From the NCBI GenBank assembly GCA_033557835.1, contig JAWQRO010000105.1:1-57303 (forward strand): a DNA stretch of 57,303 nucleotides, given 5' to 3'. The notes beneath the pieces are model-generated. The model was not told the origin of the DNA. It searched no databases and was given only the letters and a program-made list of their open reading frames with translations. The stretch comes from Helochares maculicollis (taxonomy: Eukaryota > Arthropoda > Insecta > Coleoptera > Hydrophilidae). The translations under genes were made by a program, and so were the position numbers. Positions 1-10,700 of the stretch are shown one piece after another (position 1 is the stretch's first letter; each line of letters opens with the position of its first letter).

Positions 1-832
1 CTTAACTAGTTGCTATATGGAACGCATGTAAAAACCCTTTGTGAAGGATTGAATTTTGAAATGTGAATTCATAACTACAGGATTTTAGAACATATATTCA
101 TAAATAAAAAATGAAATTTATGACGGTAAAGTTCCACTTCCAGCTTTTAACGCTATATTTTCCATGTTTAGCAGTTTTGAAACATTTTTATAAAAATTTT
201 TACTCCAAAGCCTATTAAAATTGGAATTTTTAAAATTGTAAAAATAGTGCTTCGATCATGTTAAAAATTTATATCTGTGAGTTTTTTGTGATTATATATA
301 TATATATATATATTTGTGTGTGTATGTGTGTGTATGTATGTAAGAGTTTGTAGTTTTATTATTAATAATCCCAGGTGCTGTTATGTCGTACATATATTTA
401 TACGTGAATGTTGAGTGGACACACTCAAGATTTTTTTATAATATTAATACCAAGAAATTCAAATGTATCGTTGGAGCTAACTAATCCAATACAACAACAA
501 GAATTTAATGAGAGGATACTAGATTTCTTAATACTTCATTTTATGGATATGATAGCTATGTTTATTAACCGATTATTAAAGTTGTTCTTAGCTGAATGAA
601 GTTAATTTTTTAAATTCATTTATGAAAAATAAATCAAAATATTTTATTTCAGATTGCCAATTTTTTCAAAATATTTTTATGAAAACTTTCGTGTATATCT
701 GGATGCGAAAAAAACCATATATAACATAAACAAATCCCTTAAAATTATCAAATAACATTACTTTTATACACATCTCAAAATGTGTATTGACTAGCATTAA
801 TAATATAATTAATTGCATGCATACTGTTTCAG
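1..832. other. intron or 5' flank of the MARCH-type gene; no gene seen
   Basis: The exon at 833 begins with a splice acceptor in phase 0, so most or all of this stretch should be intron of that gene. I found no exon carrying the first RING-CH cysteines here. Short open frames are AT-rich and lack splice context. It contains a TA/TG dinucleotide run near 292-345. Confidence 0.5.
292..345. repeat. TA then TG microsatellite
   Basis: A run of alternating T and A passes directly into TG/TGTA repeats. This is a simple compound dinucleotide tract inside presumed intron. Confidence 0.8.
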
Positions 833-1462
833 GGAACAGTAGCTTTCGTACATCGATCATGCTTAGAAAAGTGGTTAGCGGAATCAAACACGACGTCCTG
901 CGAATTGTGTCACCACATATACGAAACAGAAAGGGTCCCAAAATATACGGCAAGTCAATCAATTTGGAAATGGTTCCGTAACCAACCCCAACAATTAGGA
1001 TTCCACATACGAAGGACAAGAGGAGATTTACTAGCATGTGCAATCCTCACACCGCTAGCCATCGTTATTACTTACATTTGCCTTTTTTCTGCAGATTATT
1101 ATAATCAAAGAAAATTTGCAAACATTCCTGCTGCGAAATGGACATCCATATCACTTTTAGTTATGATCTCCATCATGCTTTTTGGGTACTACGTCTGGGT
1201 TTATGTAGTTGTGGGATACCACGGGCGAACTTGGTATTATTGGTGGCAAAGGGAATGCATTGTTCGGTACATTCCACCCAGTCAAACAAATTGCACGGAG
1301 GGGTGCCCCAACAATGTCGTGGCTAGCACAGAGGTGCAGAGCAATAGCTCATCATCAAGTTCAAATATAGTAACTGTAGAACCCAGAGCTGAATCTTTTC
1401 ATGACACAAATAGTCGGCAAGAGTGTAACAAAGATGTTGTAATAGACAATTTAGAAACTTAG
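833..1462 (+). CDS. MARCH-type RING-CH membrane E3 ubiquitin ligase, last coding exon (partial gene)
   Basis: The last 209 codons of a membrane-anchored E3 ubiquitin ligase are seen. Such MARCH2/3-like proteins ubiquitinate membrane cargo on endosomes and the plasma membrane. The exon opens after the acceptor 'tgtttcag' in phase 0 with GTVAFVHRSCLEKWLAE, followed by CELCHH. These are the second half of a C4HC3 RING-CH finger with its conserved W. Two hydrophobic helices follow (LLACAILTPLAIVITYICLF and SLLVMISIMLFGYYVWVYVV), separated by a short loop, then WYYWWQRE and a Ser-rich cytoplasmic tail ending at TAG-type stop 1460-1462. Starting at the ATG at 905 would drop the ligand residues HRSC and CELC, so the upstream in-frame extension is preferred. 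The 5' exons with the first RING cysteines are outside the window. The family assignment is firm; the exact paralogue is not. Confidence 0.88.
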   Translation, partial: GTVAFVHRSCLEKWLAESNTTSCELCHHIYETERVPKYTASQSIWKWFRNQPQQLGFHIRRTRGDLLACAILTPLAIVITYICLFSADYYNQRKFANIPAAKWTSISLLVMISIMLFGYYVWVYVVVGYHGRTWYYWWQRECIVRYIPPSQTNCTEGCPNNVVASTEVQSNSSSSSSNIVTVEPRAESFHDTNSRQECNKDVVIDNLET

Positions 1463-2060
1463 TTATTAAGTATACTGATGTTTCACTTATTTTTGTGATA
1501 GTTGTGTGTATTTCGATAGTTTTTACATGTACAAAAAATTGAAGTATTTGTCTGTTATATGTTTAAAATTTTTAAAACTAACATGGCTTTTATTTAAATT
1601 AATGCAGTGTATTAAAATGTATGAAGCTAAATTGTTTTTACTGGATTTATTACAATTTTATAGTCTGATCTCAACTATGCATTGTGGTTTAAAAAATATA
1701 ATAAAAACACTTGATGAGATATGTAATTTTCAACTTCCGCACTTAAAAATAAGCATAGCTGTATTTACAAGATTACAAATGATAACATTCATAGTATAAT
1801 GTAATATTCAAAAACACTTCGAATTCAAGTCTAGAAAAATGCATGAAATTAAATATAAATCATCTACATACACGAAGGATATCATTGATAAATTTGTATT
1901 GATTTTCTGATGTAAGAAAGTAAGTAGGTAGTAATTATAAAACCAAACGTAGTCTGATGACTATTATGTTATACATATTATAAATATATTTTAAGAATGA
2001 TAATGAAATAATAATACATTTTTAATTTGTACTTTTCATTTAAATTAATAACATGAACCA
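1463..2060. other. convergent intergenic region / 3' UTRs
   Basis: AT-rich spacer between the stop of the MARCH-type gene (+) and the stop of Sds3 (-), which converge. It should hold both 3' UTRs. I see no conserved gene. The open frame at 1506-1799 is low-complexity AT-rich sequence and is not called. Confidence 0.55.
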
Positions 2061-2156
2061 CTAAGAAGCCCTCCGCCTTATAAGTACTTTTCCCCTTGCT
2101 AAGTTAGGTAGTAGGATCCGCACTTTAGTACCATCAGAGCACTTCTTAACAACAAT
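2061..2156 (-). CDS. Sds3: Sds3 exon 3 (C-terminal)
   Basis: 31 codons plus TAG, opened by acceptor 'ttttag' in phase 0. It encodes the basic C-terminal strand segment with KVRILLPNLARG and IRRRAS, the conserved end of the SUDS3 family. It is too short to stand out as an isolated ORF. Confidence 0.9.
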   Translation of the reverse strand: MVVKKCSDGTKVRILLPNLARGKVLIRRRAS

Positions 2157-5100
2157 CTAAAATTAAAATGCATGTTTTATTAATGATTAAATAGTAACCT
2201 AATTAGATTTTTAATACATGATTTTATGGTTATAAAAAATATCTACAACTTTTCCTCAATTATACCAAATCAAAGCACAAAAAATACTTACAAAGTCTGT
2301 TCCAATTGCATTTATGCTAGCTGGGAATTTTCCTATTTCTTTGCCCTCAACGTAAATTGATTGCCCCCTATGGAACCAACGTTTCTCATACAACAATTTC
2401 CCGTCCTCAATCCTAGTATCTCCGATCGGTTGGTCGGACAGAGCAGCTGACCCTAAAGGCAACTGCTGTGTTGACGAAACAATTGAAGATGCTGAATTGG
2501 ATTCTGAATCAGGCTTGCGAATGGGCGTCAGTATTTTGCCTCTATTAATTGATTTTAAGTCAGCTTCAATTTCTTTTTCATCTAAAACGTAAACAATTTT
2601 TTCAGCAGGAGGTTTTCGTCTTTTCTCGGGTACAGGAATTGGATCATTTGGCCGTCTCCTCAATTTGCGGGTCATTACTGGCTTCACCTCCATAGAATCA
2701 CCCATAAGTTCCATAGTGTACCTTTCGGCTTCAATTGTTTTTCTCTTGTCCTCAAAGTCGGCTAAAAGTGAATCTTTTAATTCCACTTTCTTTTCTTCGT
2801 ATTCTTTAGCCGCTGCTTTCTTTTCCAGGATGTAATCACGCTCAACACATTCTATCATGTAATCGCGATAAAGTGTATTGAGCCTAACACGTTCTCTAAA
2901 TTGATGATCTAGCTTTTTAACTCGACGATTATATTCGTGGTGAGTGCCATCTTTTAATTGCTGCAAACGTTTCTTCAAATTACCTAATTTATCTTGATAC
3001 ATTTGCTCTTTGATTTCAAGGGGACCTTCTTGGCGGCCTGTGTCGGTTTCACTCGCATCTTCTGTGTCTGCAAACATTTTCAATTAGTTTGTAATTTTTA
3101 TAAATGAGGTTCGAAGTAATGCTTAAAATTTAAATTAATTTTATAACAGTAGCAACGATTGCAGATCAAGCTCCTCAAAAAAATAGTTAACTTGCAATGG
3201 CAAGTTCTTATGTAAACGCTGCATAATTATCTTATAGACTTCAAAGTCGAAATTAATCTAAAAATACATTCCTCACAAACATTCAAACGCCACAGAATTA
3301 ATAGGGTAATGGACGACATCACAAAACTATGGTGTTTGAATCGGTACCAATCTACAGATTGTACATTATAGTTTTTCATGTAAAATATTACTATATATCG
3401 TAATTTTTTATTGTAATAATCAAAATGAAATGGAACAACTCCACTCAAATAATTTTTTCAAATAGATAATTTTAAAATACTTATAATTTTCACTTAAATA
3501 AATGTTATGTTATTTGAAGTTAATAAACAGCATTTTACCTCTGACATAGACGGATTTCAGTGGCTCGCTGTATGTAATACTTTTTGAATACTAATTATAA
3601 TAGAAAATTTTAAAAAATGTATTACCATAAATTTCTTACATCTATAAAAGTTGTAATAGCATATTTACTATAAGAATTGAACATTTCTGAGGATTTAACA
3701 TTATACCAGCAATTTAGCAAAATCAGAGAGCAAATTTTTAGATGCCACATTCTTGGTTAGATATTGCAGTCAAGCTTGTACCATACTTATAATCAGGAGT
3801 GGAAACACTCCGTTAGCATATCAGATTCAGCACAACCTGATTTATCAACGCAATAGAGAAAGTTGTCTATCTCCTTTCATATAACTGAAATTGCTGCCAT
3901 TTACTTAGTTTCTGTATGAGTGCTGTAGTTCTAAGAGAGCTACGAAAGAATAATTTTGTAATAATAGATATTATTATTGGGTTGGCAACTAAGTAATTGC
4001 GGATTTCACACATAGATGGCTTCAGTTGAATTTTTAGGTTTGCAGATGTAGTACAAATGTAAAACACATTTTGTTATTTGATAGTTAGCAATATAGCTGT
4101 CAATCAGTAAAAAAAAGTTTTTTCGTCATATTTTGCTTTTTTATTTCCGCAAAGGGAAAAACGCATTTCAAGCTCAGAAAAAGTTATGTGCTGTTTATGG
4201 TGACGAAGCCTTAAAAGAAAGGCAGTGCCAATATTGGTTTGCCAAATTTCGTACTGGTCATTTTTCACACAAAGATGAAAAACATTCTGGTCGTCCAGTT
4301 GAAGTTGATGACGTCCTAATCAAAGCAATAATCGATTCAGATCATCACAGTACAACAAGTGAGATGGCAGAGAAGCTTCATGTATCACATACATGCATTG
4401 AAAATCACTTAAAACAACTTGGCTATGTTCAAAAACTCGATACATGGGTTCCTCACTAATTGAAAGAAACGCATTTAACGCAACGCATTAACAGCTGTGA
4501 TTTGCTAAAGAAACGTAATGAAAATGATCCATTTTTAAAACGACTGATAATTGGCGATGAAAAATGGGTTGTTTACAACAATATCAAGAGGGAAAGATCG
4601 TGGAGCAGGCCAGGTGAACCAACTCAAGCAGCATCAAAAGCTGATATTCATCAAAAGAAGGTTTTGTTATTCGTTTGGTGGGATTACAAAGGAATTGTCT
4701 ATTTTGAACTCTTACCACCCAACCTAACGATCAATTCTGATGTTTACACTGAACAACTAACGAAATTAAACAATGCAGTTGAAGAAAAGCGGCCCGAATT
4801 GACAAATCGAAAAAGTGTTGTATTTCATCATGACAATGCAAGGCCACACACATCTTTGGTCACTCGGCAAAAATTATTGGAGCTTGGTTGGGATGTTTAG
4901 CCACATCCACCATATAGTCTTGACCTTGCTCCATCTGATTACTTTTAGTTTCGATCTTTACAAAATTCCTTGAATGGTAAAAAATGCAATAATGATGATG
5001 GTGTCAAATCGTACCTGCTTCAGTTTTTTGCTAATAAAAACCAGAAGTTTTATCAACGTGTGATTATGATGCTGCCTGAAAGATGGCAAATGTCATTGAT

Positions 5101-6770
5101 CAAAATGGGCAATACATTACAGAATAAAGTTATTTAGTTCCATGAAAAAATTGTCTTTGATTTCCTAAAAAAAAATCTGCAATCACTTAGTTGCCAACCC
5201 AATACAATTATCAATTTAATACAGTAAGTATAATATTAATTTACTTTTAATTTGTTTGACAGTAAGAATAAATGAGTAATTTTGTGACAGTTATTAATGT
5301 CATGTAGTTGCGTAAATATACAGAAAAATGCAGGAATGAAAATAATAGAAAAAACACATGACTGATAATTATTGTTACCTATAAGAAATAAAATTAAAGA
5401 AAATACATGATGCGGATGAGCTAATTTTAAGCTTTTTCGAGAAGATTAATGTTTGAGAGAAATCCCCAAAATACCCCACTTTTAAACAATCATGCGGCAA
5501 AAAGTTTAATTGTAAAAAATTTTTAACTTATATCAAAGGATGCAAAATGTAATAAATGCATGCTTTATTTGTAGATGGCTAATGTAATTCATAAAAGATG
5601 CCATTTTCCGAGGTGCCCTACTGTGGTGTTTCAACGATGCTTGTCCCAGAAGTTGGTGTTTTTTCTGTTGATAAAGATGAGAGGAAGAGAAAAACCGCCA
5701 ACAATCAGTCAGTGGTAAACCACTGAAGGAGAGTGTGCCTTTTTGAATGACGAGGAAGTAAGGCTATTGTTTGAACTATTTCAAAGTGAATGCATTGTAA
5801 GGGTAAAGAGCCATATTTCAATTATACTTTTGTATTTTTAGAATTATAGAAGAGGGTAGGAATCTGTTGGCTTTGGAAAACCGTTTTATTTTGCTCGAAT
5901 TAACCAGCAAAGACCATTTACGATCTTCAAATGAAAAAAGGTATATTCAACATTTTTAAAAATAATGAAGTATTCTTAGTAGTATTTAATTGACCTGGAA
6001 ATAGTTACAAATGTGTAAACAATGTTCTCCTTTCTAGGTTATATAAACTTCATCGCAACGCTGTCTCCAAAATTTGTCGTTTAAAGAGGCAGCTCAATGC
6101 TCAAAGGAAGCAATCTGAGAATACTAGAGACTATACGGAAGAACTGTCTAATTTATCCCCTATTTCCATACTTTTGGTGGACATGCAATTACGTAATTGA
6201 GACAATATATTTAGTTGCCGTTGTTTTTTTGCATCTTCTTGTAATAAATCAGATTACGCTACATTTTCGGCTTGATTTTGTTATTCATTAAATGTTAGTC
6301 ACCAGCTCCTGCTGGAGATCGTCAATCTATAGTAAGTAAAAGAAGAGCATTTCTCGTTTGAATCTAGCACCACTTCACTCCGTTCATCTACCAGACGCTG
6401 TTTCGTACTTTTTCCACGTAGTTTACAGTTCTAGTATGGGTGTTTGGTGCTTATAGTATACCAATAGGTGTATAATGTGTGAGGTAATAGTTACTTTTAC
6501 ATTAGTTATCTGTGGGGTAGATATATTTAGTGTATTAAAATTTTCTGTGCAATACTTAGTTAATATGAAATATTTTTAAAAGAAATAAAATGATTCAAAA
6601 TATACGCTACGATTCTTCTCTGGCAAACTAAAACACAGCTATTTACCTTCATCACTGTCATCTCTCGGTTCTTCATTTTCTCTATCGTCATCATCATCGT
6701 ATCGATCATCATCAAAGTCGTAGTCATCTTGGCCACATGTATTTGAGTAAGGGGAACCCATAAAAGACAT
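2061..6770 (-). CDS. Sds3: Sds3 / SUDS3 homologue, Sin3-HDAC corepressor subunit (3 exons)
   Basis: Nuclear subunit of the Sin3/Rpd3 histone deacetylase complex; it bridges Sin3 and stabilises deacetylase activity. Exons (minus): 6647-6770 (start ATG at 6770, acidic MSFMGSPYSN... to DDSDE), 2292-3067 and 2061-2156, giving 331 aa, close to the roughly 330 aa usual for SUDS3. The first junction splits an Asp codon (G|AC) and rebuilds SDEDTEDASETD, a motif I recognise from vertebrate SUDS3. Exon 2 carries the coiled-coil Sds3/BRMS1 core (KEQMYQDKL, EKKAAAKEYEEKKVEL), then TMELMGDSMEVKPVMTRK and RRRPNDPIPVP, and ends in RIEDGKLLYEKRW plus TDF before GTAAGT. Exon 3 reads IVVKKCSDGTKVRILLPN to IRRRAS-stop. 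The in-frame ATG at 3077 sits in the intron and is not the start. The identity is strong. Confidence 0.93.
2292..3067 (-). CDS. Sds3: Sds3 exon 2 (core domain)
   Basis: 776 nt bounded by 'gtttgcag' upstream and GTAAGT downstream. It starts two bases into an Asp codon and ends on a full codon. It carries the coiled coil and the RRRPNDPIPVPEKRRKPP stretch typical of SUDS3. Confidence 0.92.
3977..5202 (+). mobile_element. mariner element (Tc1/mariner), complete length, inactive
   Basis: A 1226-bp element with about 30-bp terminal inverted repeats beginning TTGGGTTGGCAACTAAG. The two ends differ at about 2 of 30 positions. A TA target-site duplication flanks it (3975-3976 and 5203-5204). It encodes one mariner transposase in sense orientation relative to the left end. 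The length, TIRs and TA target are those of a canonical mariner; the subfamily looks mellifera-like, which is a weak inference. It lies antisense in Sds3 intron 1. Confidence 0.95.
4106..5127 (+). pseudogene. mariner transposase, degenerate (DD34D)
   Basis: A cut-and-paste transposase reading frame is recognisable from SKKKFFRHILLFYFRKG near 4106 to GQYITE-stop at 5125-5127. The N-terminal HTH region, the WVPH linker, GDEKW, HDNARPH and PSDY are all present. The three catalytic Asp remain, with the last two 34 residues apart. It is dead: the expected start codon reads ATC (4103-4105), nonsense codons lie at 4457-4459, 4898-4900 and 4946-4948, and a one-base loss near 5093 shifts the last 14 codons. 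With so few lesions it is a fairly recent copy. Confidence 0.93.
5598..6200 (+). pseudogene. probable THAP-like gene relic nested in Sds3 intron
   Basis: Three coding-like blocks on the strand opposite Sds3. The first (5598 to about 5805) reads VFSVDKDERKRK, resembling the FPKDE..RKKW stretch of THAP zinc fingers, but the Cys ligands are broken and the frame needs an indel near 5740. The second (5842-5940, 'tttttag' to donor GTATAT) reads EEGRNLLALENRFILLELTS. The third (6038-6200, 'tttctag') reads LYKLHRNAVSKICRLKRQLN and runs to TGA; the splice phase between blocks two and three is consistent. A THAP domain followed by a Leu/Arg-rich coiled coil is the layout of P-element-related THAP proteins. 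The family call is tentative; the coding character of blocks two and three is better supported. Confidence 0.4.
6647..6770 (-). CDS. Sds3: Sds3 exon 1 (acidic N-terminus)
   Basis: 41 codons plus one base, ending at donor GTAAAT. The peptide is rich in Asp and Glu (DDYDFDDDRYDDDDDRENEE). Its phase and the regenerated SDEDTEDASETD motif tie it to exon 2 about 3.6 kb away. A longer open frame in the same place, 6560-6802, is a shadow in another frame. Confidence 0.85.
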
Positions 6771-7789
6771 GGTGGAGTTGTTTTACAATTAATAAAAACC
6801 AAACAACATTCACTATTTGTTTAAATATTATTGAAATTTTACAACATTTAACGCCAAATAAAATTATTACACCATCAATTTAGCCACTCGTCCAATTCAT
6901 TTTACTTATGAAATTCGTTGTGGTTCTTTATTTTCCTTTTACTGTGGTTAATAAATAAAATTCACAGGTTAGCTTCTCAACTTGACAGCTGAGAAATCAC
7001 AGCTTCACCTAGTATTGCAAAGCATTATGTAGATGGCAGAATGATCGTCTGAGAGTGGCGGTGTTTTTAAAAATGTCGACAACATTAAGTTACGTATGAC
7101 CCATTTTTATCTAATAATGCAGGATAACAACAGAGAAAGAGCAATTATGATCTGGACAGAGCAAATTCATCAGTATTAAATTATCCGTAGCTATTCTTTG
7201 CGCAACGCGGCGCATCTCATATGGAAAACAATGAAATTACTATTCAACGTACTCTCTTAGTTTCATCTCTTTTCAACACATTGTGCAAGCCGATGAGAAT
7301 ATCGAGAGTAAGCTGTAAATAGCCAAAAAAGTACTTTCTCTTTTGACAGCTCTTCGAGAGTTCATCACTTGACATTTAAATGTAGGTGTTCATCTCGTTA
7401 GAGCTCAGTTCAAAAGCGCATGAAATATTTGCCACGCATATCTCGTATCAAGTCTATTGTTTAGTGCAGGAATTCAATCAAATGCGTGAGTGTGTGATAA
7501 CGATAAAAATGCGCAAAACTCCTTTTGTGTTTGTTCCTTCATCGTCATAACTCCTGTGCGAAGTGTTTTGTGTTTAATTTGCTCCTCCTTGACGTATGCA
7601 ATCTAAAAATAAAGCTGTTGGCTGCCTTTACTTCGCTTCTGAATTACACGATTTGGCCTTCGCCGCTCTGGGGCAGATAGAAACTAGGAAAATACATGAT
7701 TTTGACGAATTATGTTAAGTAACCTATAAATTTTTGTTGTCAATAAATGTCTTCAATTTGTAAGTTAAAAATCAATCTTGGTGTTAATA
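6771..7789. promoter_or_regulatory. divergent promoter region of Sds3 (-) and pcs (+)
   Basis: About 1.0 kb separates the two start codons, and both genes must be transcribed outward from it. It is less AT-rich than flanking introns, mainly in 6960-7680. It holds a TCAGT initiator-like site at about 7406 in the pcs direction. No TATA box is convincingly placed. It probably also contains both 5' UTRs. Confidence 0.55.
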
Positions 7790-10700
7790 ATGGAAGCTGA
7801 GGATAACGTTGATAATGAATTGGATCCCAGGATTCAGGTGGAATTGGAAAATTTGAATCGAGCCACGGATGAAATTAATAAATTGGAAATCGAACTTGAT
7901 GTAAGTACATTTTCCTACACTGCAGTTCCTTCCATTAAAAATAATTGAATGATTAGTAATTGAAATTACTTTGAGGTATTTTTTGATGTGCTTATGCAGG
8001 TTCATGCATTTATACAAAATTTGTACTCCGTCTAGGAAGTGACAATTCACTACATAGACCTACGAACGCCTGTCCCTACAATCATAAATCGAAGCATATT
8101 CTACTACAGCGTGGTCTTCACACTTTTTTGGGAGATATTTAGAATAACAAAATTAACTCTAACAGCTCATAATATTATAATTGAATCAACAATTATAGCG
8201 TTTTAACATTCAACACTCTCATTTACATACATATACAAAAAAAATCGTATACGGTTTTTATGATTATATTACAAAACCATATATGATGTAGAAATCAAAC
8301 TAACTATATTCATACTTAACAACCTTTATTCCTAGTCCAAATTCTAAATTACATTAAATTTATCTACACGACTTTTATCTCTCAATAATAATGAAGTATA
8401 TTAAAGTAGGGAAATGTAAGTAAAATCCAAAGTGCTATATTTAAATAAGAAGTTAAAATAAATTTGTAGGGTTTTCTTATTATTACTGCTATTTATGAAG
8501 ACTGAAGGCATCATTTTTTAAGTGTAAATTACCAAAATCAGTTTATTGACCGTAATTTTCTTTAATTCATTTCATTTGTGTTCATAGTTTTTTCGCCGAG
8601 TAGTTTTTAAATAGTCTTGCACTCAATCTGCAAAGTTGTCACTCACTTCATTCCATAATAATTAAATAATAAATTAAAATATGCAAATAGAACGAGCACA
8701 TAATTATATCCCATAATGATTTACATTTGGAATTCTATGCCTGATTCTGCAAAAGCAAAATATATTATAAAATTCATTCTTTCAAAATGCAACACAGTTT
8801 CTTTGAATGTTTACTATAATAACATTAAGAAATGAATTAACTCCTGGTTATTCGCAAAGATCTTTGCTTGGGGCTTCATTATTTACATTTACATTGATTT
8901 TTGTAATTGTACAAATATGTTGCTGACACAATTATTTTACACCTTGATACTCATTATTTGAGGTGATGGCAGGGTAAAGTTGCAAGTTTTGGGCAGGTGC
9001 ATTATTTGAGAAACTTATAAATGCTCCAATTTCTAAAGTTTATGATATTTTAAAGGGTTTATAATGAGCATATAGCTAATTTGAAATTAAAAACCTTGAT
9101 TTGTTTGTAGTAGTGTTATTAGCTATTGTAATATAATATCTTGTAGAACTGATATGCACAATCTTATTTTTCGATATCCACTTCCATATCCAAAGCACAT
9201 AGTTCAGCTATACATATCATCATTTTTTTTTAATGCTGATATCAATTTATAATATCTTTTGGGAGGTGAAAAAAAAACTACTCACTGCCTTTTGGCACAC
9301 ATGTGTAAATGCAATCTCTCAAATCAAGCTTAACCGTTTCCTTGACTATGACCGTCTTGGTGATCCGTCTTTAACCAAATTTAACTACTAGAGTCAGGAA
9401 CGTTGAATTAAGCTCATATCTTCATTAAGCTTTGGCCTCCAAAATTAGGCAATAAATACTAGCTTTCGATATATACATAGACCTAAATTCTTGCAATCTA
9501 ACATTTACTTCCATCAGAATTGTATAAAAAGTGAGGTTTAGTTTGAAAAAAGATTATCATGAATTGGGGCATTATCAATACTGCTACACCCCTTTCAATA
9601 ATATATTAGTAGATTATCATCTCGATGATGTCATAAACTTCAAGGTACTTTAATTAAAATTATTCCCTCCAAAGTACAAAGTCATTAGATAAATATTATA
9701 TAAGTCTGATCTGTAATTAGAATATTATACATTGACCGTAAAAACTACGCTGATGAAAAATCTCAACTATTTTAAATATCTATTAGTCATTGATTCTTTA
9801 TTTTATAAATACCATCAATTGATTTGGCATTTAAAAAAATACTTGAAGTTTCCCGGTATTGTCATCGATAAATTGATTGCATGAAGGAAGTAAATTGGTA
9901 TTATTTGTTTTTTATTTCCTGTTAAAAGCAAACATTGGATTAAATTGTTGATTAAAAATGTTTAAACTGATAAAGCTTAGTATTCTGTCCATACTATTTA
10001 TTTAGTAAATATACACAAGGATTTTTAAATTATTATTTGCTTTATGTAACACGAAACAAACTTTGAACTTTCTATTGTATACTTGCACTCTCTCTCTTTC
10101 ACGCACACACTATGCATACTAAATGCATATTTTGCTATTCTGCGATTGGATTAGATATATACATTTATATATGTGTATTTTTAAGCTAAGTGTAATAAGA
10201 TGAAACACATGGTAGGCTCCCTTTTGTCCCAATCTGGACAATGTTTCTTAAAATTAAATAAGAAAATATGTAAATGAAATCGTCTCCATCTCCAAATGTT
10301 TATCTGAATCTTATTGTAGGATATTAATATGTTAATTATGAGTAATTACACACAGGAAATCTATTTACCTGGGATTTCATTACTTATTAGTTTAAAATAA
10401 TATATTTTTAATATATTTATAATAGTTATAGCAAAAAATTATATGAAGAGTATGTTCTTAATTGTTTGGAACAAAATAAGTACATAGCAGTCAGAAAACA
10501 ACGTAATTTACAATTGGGAGAAGTGCTTACTTTTCACTATTAGTTTCATATTAGTTACGCCAAGGAAGGAATGAACAACCGGCAAAATGTTGCATATACA
10601 CTAAAATAATTACAACTTGTTAATCAGAAATTTGGAAGTGAGACTTTCCCTGCATATTCTAGGAAAGTTTGATGTCTGTTGTTTTATATAAAAACCCCTA

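Larger units (their letters stand above)
3068..6646. other. Sds3 intron 1, hosting two relics
   Basis: About 3.6 kb of AT-rich intron. It contains a complete but dead mariner at 3977-5202 and a THAP-like multi-exon relic on the opposite strand between about 5598 and 6200. Nothing else is supported in 3068-3974 or 6201-6646. Confidence 0.8.

Noticed and set aside
2256..3083. Reading Sds3 as a single 275-codon ORF
   Set aside because: Its last 11 codons run past a GTAAGT donor into intron, and its first residues are intronic; spliced exons give the expected family ends.
3227..3448. 73-codon minus ORF inside Sds3 intron
   Set aside because: AT-driven open frame with no splice continuity to Sds3 exons.
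6560..6802. 80-codon minus ORF with Met-rich sequence
   Set aside because: It is an out-of-frame shadow of the acidic Sds3 exon 1.
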